Shown here: in pieces, positions 8,638-17,691 of the stretch
Numbering within the stretch: the stretch's first letter is position 1
Layout of the letters: every line of letters begins with the position of its first letter
Assembly: GCA_034698045.1 (NCBI GenBank)
Contig: JAQGAU010001111.1
Span: 1 to 21,345, forward strand
Reading direction: 5' to 3'
Origin: Paramacrobiotus richtersi
Lineage: Eukaryota > Tardigrada > Eutardigrada > Parachela > Macrobiotidae
Length of the DNA: 21,345 nucleotides
Notes under the pieces: model-generated
Database searches by the model: none
Seen by the model: only the letters and a program-made list of their open reading frames with translations
Told to the model about the DNA's origin: nothing
Made by a program: the position numbers and the translations under genes

Positions 8638-11600
8638 ATGCCTCAACGGTATTTTCAGTTTTTGCCGCCCAGTTTTCTAACATTCGCTTTGATAGCGTAT
8701 GTGAGCGGGTATTCCGTAAACAATAACGGCTACAACACGTAAGTACAGCATATGAAGTCCTTACCAGCAACTGATACTGGTATGTACACGGTATAAATGT
8801 GCGTTCTGATTGCAGAAGTTACGCGGCGTATCGCCGCAATGGAATCAGGTATTTGGATAATACTCCTCCTGATTATTACGATGGTGTGCCGCCATATTTG
8901 ATGAAATCGACATACTCATACAGTAAGTCTCAGCAGAGATGTATCACGCGTCTATGGACAATTCCCAACAATGTTGAATCGTGTACGAAAATGAAACAGC
9001 GGTCCAAATGTGCAGTGTAGCCAGTTAGATTATGCCCATACATACATTGCTACGCATTGCAACTGCAGTTAATTCGGGGTCATTACCTTGTAGGTTATGC
9101 GCAACAGTGCGGACTTCCGGCGATAATCTCACCACTCGGCGGGGATAACCCTCCACAAGTATATGCCTTTAACTACATACTACTCAGACTACAATAACAA
9201 TTCCGAAACTTCTATATAAAATCATGAAAAGTAATTACAGATGGCGGCAGCTTTAAGGGGAAATTCTGCGAATTGTCATAAGTAATAGCGAAATCACAAC
9301 AGCCGAGCGTCTGTAAGCTATTTACTAGCTTTCGTTGTTGTTTATGATGACCAGAACATCGATAAACAGTGTCCAGAAATCCGCTTGTGCGCGCAACGTC
9401 CGGCTGTTCCACAATAGCGGCGAAAAGTTCAAACACATTTCTTTCTCAAATAATTCAGCGTTTCATCCAAACTTCTTCATGCTTATATCAAAAACTGCAT
9501 ATACAGTATAACTATATGATACTCGTTCTGAACCACTCTTAGCCCGCAGGCAGGATTCAGAAATTTTAAAATGAATTTTGACATTTTTGAAATTCATTTT
9601 AAAATTACTGAAACATACCTCCGGGCTGAAAATGGTTCAGAACGATCATCATATAGGGGGTACTACATTGCGCACCATACCATTTTCCTGTATCGCTCCG
9701 TTCGCACGGCTTGGCGATTGCTGAAGCAATACAGGAAAAAGGTATGGTGCGCAGTGTAGTAACCCCTATATATATATGTGCAGTTTGTGATATAAGCATA
9801 AAGAAGTTTGGATGAAACGCTGAATTATTTGAGAAGGAAATGTGTTTAAACTTTTTGCCGCTGTTGTACAACAACCAGCCGTCATGCGCGCAAAAACGGA
9901 TTTCTTGACACTGTTTATTGAAGTTTTGGTTATTATAAACAACAATGTAGCTTGATGAGAAGCTTACAGGTACGCAGCTGCCCTGTTTCCACTAGTAGTT
10001 GTGACGTGGGTAAAATAATTATAGTCTTAAAGCAGCAGGATAATGACAACATTCTTAAAATTCCACTTACACCGCGGTACTAATGTACTTTACATATGTT
10101 CATCTGAACATTAGGCGGATGGTATTTGGTACATGTACCGACAGATGGGCAATCCCATCGCTACAAATCCGCGCGGCCGGGTCACCAGCATTGCTCCGAC
10201 TGTGGAGCCATTTGATAACTTCCCGGCATGGCTGCAGTGGTGGGAGATTGATTCCTACCCCGACCAGGATAGTTACAATAGCTACACCTGTCAGCAGCGG
10301 TTCTGGACGGGAACGTACTCTAACGCTGGCAAGGAAGTCGGTTACTGGGGAGTATCAAACGATGACTATATTATGCGTATGTGAAATATATACAAGATTA
10401 TCACAAATACTCCTATTGACCAAGAATGCTCTAATTATAGGTCCATCGAACCACGTCGTTCTGCATCATGACTACCAAAACCTATTGGTCACATACAGCT
10501 GCGAACGGCCGCAGGCGTATGGAATCTGCGCCAGTCCCAAAATATTCGTCTATACTCGGAAACGACCGGATGAACTGTCGGTGTACGAGGCAGATGGTTT
10601 TGATGCCATTGTTAATTCGATCTTTTCTAAGTACTGTGTCTCTGTGAAAGATATACCAAAGCAAAATTTTGTACGAGCGCCATTTTGTCCGTTCATCGAT
10701 CCGCCGTATTGCATCGCACAAGAAATTCAAGGGATGAAAAAAAGCGCAGCAAACACGACAGGTAAAAAAAACCGACATCCGTTAATTTTCGTTTGAATAT
10801 TCTTTTTTTCATTAGGTCAACCTGCAAAAAACACATCGATATCCTATGGGAACTATTATGCGCCGCCCAGTTATTGCAAATGGCCTAACACAATGCCATC
10901 GCCCAGGCAGTTCGATGTGGAACCGGTAAATCGAGAACATGGTGATCTATTGTCAGAATATATATTTTTGTTTGATTTGTAGAATGGACTGTATTTTCTG
11001 TACCGCAGGATCTTCGGGCCGAGACAAGTCCCCATCAATCAGCAGGTGTTTTATTATCGCATCGGCCCATCATCTTCGCCATTAATGCTCGACAAAGCAT
11101 ACACCTACTGGCTGCAGTTTGCCAACTATGATCCCACAACCTACGCTTGTTCGTACGGTGTTGTTGTCGCCACCGTTGGACAAGGCGGATTGGTCACTGC
11201 GTTAATTGCTCCCGCTTCAGCACCCTCGACACCACGTACGCCCCACTGACCGAATTATGTTTTTGTAATCATTAGTCTATCAATTATTGATAATTTTGAT
11301 ATATGAACGTGGTAAAACGCGCAACAGATTTGGTAGTTTTCTTGTTCAGGACTTAACGGAGACAGATTCAGCACAAGCACCGAAAGAGTTCAAGAAAGTT
11401 GAAGAGCGATCGAGAGTAACAAATATTATCGAATAGACATGAGAAAATGCATAAGCAAACGAGCGTACATATGTACACGATCGCATACGTTATATAACGG
11501 ATCGCATTTGTTAACACAGCAATTTTACTAGATCTCGTTTACTGCAACGATTTTTTACATTTCCTATTGTTCCTTCTTAGACCCCTTTACTTTGACGACC

Positions 11601-11915
11601 CTTTATCTGGATGAGTCGACGGTGTTGTACTACGGTTGCGCGGCCCAGAATCTCCAGACCGGCATGTGCGATGCGCCAGTGGCCGTGCATTTGACACGTA
11701 CCAACCCGGCACTGTTCACACAGACCGAGAGGGATGCGCAGGATGCGTTGGAGAGTTTTTTCTTTAGTAAATACGGCTGCAGTGCAAACGACGTCTCTCC
11801 TGTTCAGTACACCACGGATCAACCGGCATGTCCCTTCGTCCCACCAACAGAATGCATGCAGAAACATATTACCGGCTATGAGGAAGTTGTGGCTGCCAAC
11901 TTTAACTATCACTGA
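8638..11915 (+). CDS. Gene 2: complete A-type double-lipocalin-like secreted protein
   Basis: Eight exons: 8638-8738, 8816-8922, 9094-9158, 10115-10376, 10441-10761, 10816-10925, 10983-11235 and 11581-11915 (TGA). They sum to 1554 nt, 517 residues, with all phases closing. A hydrophobic signal peptide (about 1-26) is followed by a Tyr-rich segment (27-70, SYAAYRRNGIRYLDN...). Domain 1 (71-285) has GxWY as DGIWYMYR at 93-100 and cysteines at 75, 150, 199, 208, 244, 261 and 269. Domain 2 (286-510) has NGLYFLYRR at 323 and cysteines at 306, 378, 426, 436, 473, 490 and 498. Spacing within each domain is almost the same. The late 'DESTVLYYGC', 'HLTRTNP', helix and 'TTDQPAC' order fits the lipocalin C-terminal half. 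The likely role is extracellular binding of a small hydrophobic ligand; this is inferred from the fold only. Intron 3 holds a large palindrome. Confidence 0.88.
8816..8922 (+). other. Tyrosine-rich A-type exon of gene 2
   Basis: This exon lies between the signal-peptide exon and the first lipocalin exon. It encodes about 36 residues rich in Tyr with Pro and Arg (YAAYRRNGIRYLDNTPPDYY, then DGVPPYLMKSTYSY). Donor GTAAGT and acceptor TGCAG are strong. B-type genes lack it. A recognisable half copy is at 2546-2601. Confidence 0.75.
9300..9980. repeat. Large nested imperfect palindrome in intron 3 of gene 2 (foldback-type element)
   Basis: Outer arms run from about 9300-9517 and about 9765-9980; for example, 9433-9490 reads as the reverse complement of 9788-9846 with few changes, and similarity continues outward past 'TTTATGATGACC' on the left and 'GGTTATTATAAACAAC' on the right. 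Inside sit two separate hairpins: 9524-9644 (arms about 55 bp, GTTCTGAACC ... GGTTCAGAAC) and about 9650-9772 (arms about 40 bp, GCGCACCATACC ... GGTATGGTGCGC). The arms carry broken protein-like frames. This looks like a foldback or MITE-like insertion; no target-site duplication was identified. Confidence 0.85.
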
Positions 11916-12003
11916 TTTAGGAGTTTGTACTGGTTATTTGAGCGGGTTAGTGTACTGTAGTAGCCTCGGTGCGCTGGCTCTGAGTAATGTTGGGGCTTTC
12001 GCA

Positions 12004-12009
12004 AATAAA
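12004..12009 (+). other. Poly(A) signal AATAAA, gene 2
   Basis: About 90 bp past the gene 2 stop, in a 3' flank conserved with gene 1 and with the pseudogene at 17059-17064. Confidence 0.6.
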
Positions 12010-12193
12010 AATGTTTTTAGTGAGATTAATTAAGATAAATCAACAAAGCCAAAGTAAAATCAAATAGTAACATAAATCTATGCAGACCTAATAAAATACG
12101 ATACAGTGTCATTAGGGCAGATAAGAAGACTAAAGAATCAACAAAACGCAGTAAATAAAACTATTTAACTTGCAGTGCTGTCGTGTTGCGTAG

Positions 12194-12605
12194 ATGTCAA
12201 CTAGTGGTGCTTTAATATTGTAACGCCAGCTCGTTACGGAAGTCTACTAAATTTCTGCAGCGGACTGTTTCATAAAAGTCAACAAACCTCCGTATCTGTA
12301 TGTGACCCTGCGGACTTCTTACTTCTTGAGAAACACGTTGAAAACATCGTATCTTGTGGGAAAGGCTGCTTTCGAAGTTAGCCTGCAGTGATAGTAGTCT
12401 GTCTGCCTAATTAAAATACCATATGGACAACTAATATCGGATTCTGTATTAGAGGTCAACTAGGGATGCTTTGATATCGTAACACCAGCTCGCTACGGAC
12501 GTTCACCAAACCTCCACATCTGACTTCTTGAAAAAGTAGTTGAAAACATCGTATCCTGTGGGGGCATGCAACTTTCGAAACTTCGAGGTTAGCCTGCAGT
12601 GATAG
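12194..12605 (+). repeat. Two-copy direct repeat upstream of gene 3
   Basis: A block at about 12194-12395 is repeated at about 12452-12605, offset by about 258 bp. Both copies contain GTCAACTAG, GTAACRCCAGCTCG, TTGAAAACATCGTATC and TTAGCCTGCAGTGATAG in the same order. A third, more diverged copy lies at about 17291-17482 upstream of gene 4. Its place ahead of both B-type genes makes a promoter or 5' UTR role possible, but it could also be a carried-along duplication. Confidence 0.75.
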
Positions 12606-12826
12606 GTAAGCTGTTGGCCTGCCGTTAACGAGTGAAAAATGAGTTTTGCCTCTGACCTGTTGCGCGTTCCTTCAGGGTAAAGAATTTGTATGTCTGGTAT
12701 CCATTTGCTAAAATATCTGCATGTCTGCGAAGGGACTAACCACTTGGTCAAGAAAGTTATTTGTTGCAGCGCGGTGATAACGTGCGACATTTTTGAATCG
12801 CATTCAGAGGAACTACAGCTGCCACA

Positions 12827-15800
12827 ATGTCTGTTTTTTGTTTCCTTTCGGTCCTTCTAGGTATGCGGCGAACGGCTAAGCGTTTTTGGGGGAGTTACAA
12901 CAGAGTTTCGTGTTGTTTCTGTGCGGATATTTTTCGTTTCTAACATTCGAATTTTATAGTAATTGTTTCAAGGAGTACTGCACAACAATGCACCCCGTCA
13001 CTTCCAGTATCGATACCGTCAGCAGGACTAGGTGGCCACACTCCTCAACAGGTAAAACATAATCTTGCAACCAACAGCTTGCATGAAATGAGAAACATGC
13101 TATGGAATCGCTATACTTGTTCGCTACTGATAACCAGTTCAAGCCTGATTAGGTAGTTTTTACTTGATGCTCAAAGTTATAACTGTCTAATTTTTTAGTT
13201 CGATGGACTGTACTACCTTTACCGGCACATCGGCTTTCCCGCTGTTACGGTTAATACTCGCGTCCAGTTGACAAGCGTCGCAGCCATCGTCGAGCCAGTG
13301 TTCAATCTGCCGTCCGAGCAGCAATGGTGGGGAGTGGCAGATTACCCGAATTCAACCACTAACGCCTGTCAGAATCGTTTCTGGCTGGGGACGGTGTCAA
13401 ACGGTGGATTAGCATCCGGCTATGAAGGTCAATCGGATGACGACTACGTCATGGGTATGTACTGTATTACTGTTTTTCAAAAGCAGTTACTGTTTAAAAT
13501 TAATCGACCGAAGCGGAGCGAAGGTCCTCTATACTCAGCTCAAATGGATTTCGACGTCTGTCCGTCCTTCTGTCTGTCGGTCGGTCGGTTATTACTTTTA
13601 TTTATTTAATAATAAAATATAATATAAATTCTTATCATTATTTATTAACTTTTTTGCATTAGTTATTTATTTTTGCTTATTGACACTCATCTTTTATTGA
13701 AATGTATTATTTCTTTAAAATGTGTTATTTATATAATTTTGTTTAGGATATTCGAACGTATTGTTTATTTCTTTTTTAATGTTATATTTTTATTTCTTCG
13801 TTATTATATTTCTTTAATTGTATTTATTAAGTCACAGTCAAGCTTTGATACGCAAATATTGCAAATATTTCTGTTTAAGTCTCCGTACTGGGGAGATTAT
13901 TTTAGTTTTCGAAAGTAAGCGAAAGTGCTTTTCACCAGACGGTAGCTGTTTTATAAATGTTGCCCTCGTCGAATGAAATATCCTGCCCTCGTCGAATTAT
14001 ATTGACAAAAATTAGCAAAACAAAACATTTTCTTAGTCACATCGGTAAATGCCAGTTTTTGGCTCGAAATTCGCATTTCGTCTGGTACCGGGCTGGTGGG
14101 TACGTAAGCCCATGATAATAATTATTTTAAATTGCTTTAACATATGTTGCCGTGTGTACGTACTGACTTCCTTCGCTTCGGTCATTCAGTGCCCGCAATC
14201 AGCGAGTGCACTTTCCTAGTGTAAATGTGCCTTGTACGTAGGAATTGTAGTACTTTTTCTGCAGTTGTACTGGCCCATTTTAATGTGCGGATAATCATTT
14301 CTTTCTTTCGGATTATCCTTGCAGTGCCGTTGTCTTATTCGATTCTGCATAATGACGACAAGAAAATGGTTGTTTTCTATGCGTGCAACCTTGCCCGGCC
14401 TGACGGCACCTGTGCTCGACCCTTTATTTTCGCGTGGACGCGTCAGAATCCATCGCAGTTGTCAACGACAGACGCGGCGACGTTCGACACTGTCATCACG
14501 TCCATCTTCTCAAAGTACTGTATGACCGCTAATGACATACCAAAGCAAATCTTTACGGATAGTAAGCCCTTTTGCCCCCTTATTGATCCGCCACCATGTA
14601 TCGCGAAAGCCATTCAGGGAATGAAAAACTCTGTAGTTAGTACCCCAAGTAAGGAATCTTTCGGTTCAAGATAATCTTCTCTGCATGCGTACGAGTACAT
14701 GCACATATTGAAACAATGAATAAATTTAATTAATTAATTAAGAAAAAGGATTCTCTGCATTAACGTTAATAAACACTAATATGATTTTGGTGGCGCAGAT
14801 CAACCGGCTACGACAAGTTATGGGTGCAAATGGCCCAATTCCATACCATCATCGGCTAAATTTGCGGTGGCACCGGTACGTTGTTAAAAACCGGTCAAGG
14901 TTTAAACCATTCCTGCGCGTCTGATAAACGGCGTATTACTGCGCACTAAATGAGTCTCAATCAAATGATAATGAACACTTGAGCTTTATCAAAGTGCTTT
15001 AGATTTTGTTGCTTATAAGGTTTGCAATGTGTTCCGGCATTTCTTAGAATGGAACGTACTTCTTATATCGAAGGATCTTTGGCCCCGAAGAAGTTCCTAC
15101 GAACCAACAAGTCCTGTACACACAACTCGGGTCATTTCCATCGGCAGGCGATACGGCTATCGCGTATTGGATCGAATACGCCAATTTTGATCCCATATCC
15201 AAGTACTGCACGCGCGCCGTCATCGTGGCCACCGTTGCCGGTAACGGTCTGGTGACGGGCTTGATTGCACCATCTTCCTCATCTGGCACCCCACGTAAGC
15301 CCTGATTCACGCCAAATCCTGAAAGCAGTTTAAAGGCAGTTAAAAAGGCAATTTTTCCGAATTATACCTTTTTTTGAATATCGTGCAGTGAGAGTCCTAT
15401 ATAGCCAATTACTAGTATCCAGCTGTTTCCACGTATTCACAAAGGCATAATGTTATCATAAAAGCCATATGTAATTTAGAACTATATTCTGTACATAAAA
15501 TATATGCATCAGCGTCGTTACGGTAAATTTCGTTTCCGGTTTTGCAGAAATCTTCACTTTATCAACACTAGTATTGGATGATAATACTGTTTTGTATTAT
15601 GGCTGTGCCTATCAAAATCTGCAAACCGGTATTTGTAACGCACCCGTTGCCGTGCACCTGACCCGTAAAAATCCATTTCTCCTGACCCAAGCTGAGAAGG
15701 ACGCGGCGGACGCACTGGATGATTCCTTCTTTGGCAAATATGGCTGCAGTGTTAAAGATGTCACAAGTATTGTCTACACCACGGCCGAGCATGCGTGTAC

Positions 15801-15924
15801 GTATGCCGGGCCGGATGTATGCTCGCAAAAGTACATTGCCGGATACCAGCTTACGGTGGATAGTTATAAGAGTGTTGTGACAACAACCACCCCAGCGACA
15901 ACTACGGCAGCGAAAACTTACTAG
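12827..15924 (+). CDS. Gene 3: complete B-type double-lipocalin-like secreted protein
   Basis: Seven exons: 12827-12860, 12960-13051, 13199-13454, 14325-14648, 14799-14875, 15048-15294 and 15548-15924 (TAG). They sum to 1407 nt, 468 residues. The start is the ATG of a tiny exon; joined to exon 2 it gives a signal peptide (MSVFCFLSVLLVIVSRSTA) directly followed by mature QQC. Domain 1 has FDGLYYLYR (43-51) and cysteines at 22, 99, 148, 157, 193, 211 and 219. Domain 2 has NGTYFLYRR (262-270) and cysteines at 245, 315, 363, 373, 410, 427 and 435. NST (93) and NGT (262) are possible N-glycosylation sites. The tail (455-468) is Thr-rich, a possible O-glycosylated stalk not shared with gene 4. Paralogue of gene 4, with the same exon plan. 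Intron 3 is enlarged to 870 bp by inserted sequence. Confidence 0.88.
13506..14183. mobile_element. Probable non-autonomous element in intron 3 of gene 3
   Basis: Gene 4 has a 268-bp intron at this place, gene 3 an 870-bp one. The extra sequence is bracketed by GACCGAAGCGGAGCGAAGG (13506-13524) and CCTTCGCTTCGGTC (14170-14183), inverted copies of each other apart from a 5-bp repeat on the left. Between them lie TGTC/GGTC-type simple sequence (about 13555-13595), a very AT-rich stretch and a 14-bp direct repeat TGCCCTCGTCGAAT (about 13962 and 13984). No transposase ORF is present. The element class and exact ends are uncertain. Confidence 0.5.
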
Positions 15925-16114
15925 GGTCGAATGCGTGTGACACCTGTTGCTTGATGTATATGCCGACAGAGCATGTATTCGCAGTTCATTGATTTGATTA
16001 GTGGGTACTAAATGTGCTTGTCCTCTCTATGTGTGTTCATTGGTATACACATAAATTTGTTCTTTTCATACTTCACCTCTAGTTTTTTTATGTTTTTTTT
16101 TATCTATGTGTCAC

Positions 16115-16120
16115 AATAAA
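16115..16120 (+). other. Poly(A) signal AATAAA, gene 3
   Basis: About 190 bp past the gene 3 stop, after a T-rich tract; the only canonical AATAAA close to this gene end. Confidence 0.6.
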
Positions 16121-16462
16121 GCCTTTCCGCCCCATCTAATTCGTGAGTACTCCGACATTATGTGAAATATGATAAACCGCACCTGCCCCAATAAGGGAAA
16201 GATCTACGGTTCATGACTCGTTTACGAAGATGTGTTACCTTCGGGTGTGCAGGCCTGTATGTCTTAATTGTTCATGCCCTTTTCATTGGATGGTGGTCAT
16301 TTTCAAAGTATATCTGTTTGTCAGTTGCATAAACAATGTGAGCAGTGGTCATTTGTCATGAACCCCGCAAACGTATGCCATTCCCATGGTACCGCGCTCT
16401 AAGACAGAGACCGTGTCTTTTCGACCACTGAATTTTCGTGGCTTATTTTGTACTGTACTCGA

Positions 16463-17064
16463 GTACCGAAGCAAAATTTCTCACGGGCGCCATTTTGCCC
16501 GTTCATCGATCCGCCGTACTGCAGCGCGCAACAAGTAAGGAACGACAAACATAGCAGCAATCATGATTCACGACAAGTAAAAGAAATGATATCCGAGTGA
16601 TTTACGCTAAAATATTGCAAACATAATTGTTTTCCTGATTAGTTCAACCCTAAAAAAACACATCGGTAACCTATGGCCCAGCACACGCAGCCCTATACAA
16701 TGCCATCGCCAAGATAGCTCGATCTGGAGCCAAGCCGGCAAGCTATAAACATCGTGATCTGTTCTCAGAATATATTATTGTTTGATTTTTAGAATGGACT
16801 GTATTTTCTGTACCGAAGGATTTTCGGTTCTGTTGTTTTATGATCGCATCCGCCCATTATCTTCGCCGCTAATGCTCGACAAAGCGCACAGTACATACTG
16901 GTTGCAATATGCAAACAATGATCCAGAAACTTACGCCTGTGCTTACGGTGTTATTATCGCTACTTTTAAATTAGGAATGCATCCATTTTATGATGGTACT
17001 TATAGCAATCTGTTCTTTCAGCAGTACGCTGGCTCTGGGTAATATTGCGGCTTTTGCCAATAAA
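16463..17064 (+). pseudogene. A-type lipocalin pseudogene, 3' fragment
   Basis: Homology starts abruptly inside exon 5 (GTACCGAAGCAAAATTT, matching the DIPKQNF region). It continues through the PFCPFIDPPYC segment, a garbled exon 6 (about 16643-16740) with an in-frame TAG in the 'RQFD' region, and exon 7 from 16793 (NGLYFLYRR equivalent). In exon 7 about 27 bases are deleted after 'IFG', shifting the frame to a TGA; then LSSPLMLDKAH is again readable. After 'GVIIAT' (about 16965) unrelated sequence replaces the end of the exon. Exon 8 is missing and the copy resumes in the conserved 3' flank (GCTGGCTCTGGGTAATATTG) with AATAAA at 17059-17064. It sits between two B-type genes. Confidence 0.8.
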
Positions 17065-17067
17065 GCT

Positions 17068-17120
17068 GAGTCTAGCTAGACTCACAGTACTCACAGTACA
17101 GTACTATATATAGTACTGTA
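17068..17120. repeat. Two adjacent perfect palindromes
   Basis: GAGTCTAGCTAGACTC (17068-17083) is a perfect 16-bp palindrome. TACAGTACTATA followed by TATAGTACTGTA (17097-17120) is a perfect 24-bp one. They lie immediately after the pseudogene poly(A) signal. Confidence 0.85.
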
Positions 17121-17290
17121 TGATTAATTAAGATAAAGTTATACTGAAATCAAATATCAATGTAATTCAAGATAATCTACAACAAAATGCGATAAATCAA
17201 GGCAAATAAATATATAAAACTAGACAGATTTACACCATCTTGCACTGCTGTCGCGAGTCGTGTTGTCGTATGGCCAACAATAGCGGATGC

Positions 17291-17482
17291 TGCATTAGAG
17301 GTCAACTAGTATGCTTTAATATCGTAACGCGAGCTAGATATGGAAGTTTACCAAATTCTGCATTGTAGTATTTGATGAGGTCAAGAAACTTCCATACCTG
17401 ACCGTGCTGACTGAATAATAACAACATCGCATTCTTTGCTGAATACAGTGTTCGAAGTTGACTGCAGTGCAGCTGCAGTCAA
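17291..17482 (+). repeat. Third copy of the B-gene upstream repeat
   Basis: Matches 12452-12605: TTAGAGGTCAACTAG, then TGCTTTAATATCGTAACG, and later TTCGAAGTTGACTGCAGTG. It ends in a hairpin, GTTGACTGCAG / CTGCAGTCAAC with a 5-base loop (17457-17483), not present in the gene 3 copies. It is about 210 bp before the gene 4 start. Confidence 0.65.
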
Positions 17483-17691
17483 CGAGCTTGAAAAAATCAC
17501 TTTTGTCGATTTGCGCGTTCTTGCAACGCGCATACTGCAGCAGCCTCTAGTGAGCTATCTGTATGTCTAGTACCCATTTACTTCATTACTTACACCTGGT
17601 GTTTACCTGCGGAGGGAGAAGACCACCTCGTTAGCAAAGTGCTTTGCTTCAGTGAATTTTTGATCTCCAGCTCAGAGGAACCAGTGCCGCG

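Noticed and set aside
9571..9874. ORFs on both strands in intron 3 of gene 2
   Set aside because: They fall within the nested palindrome, which makes mirrored open frames by itself.
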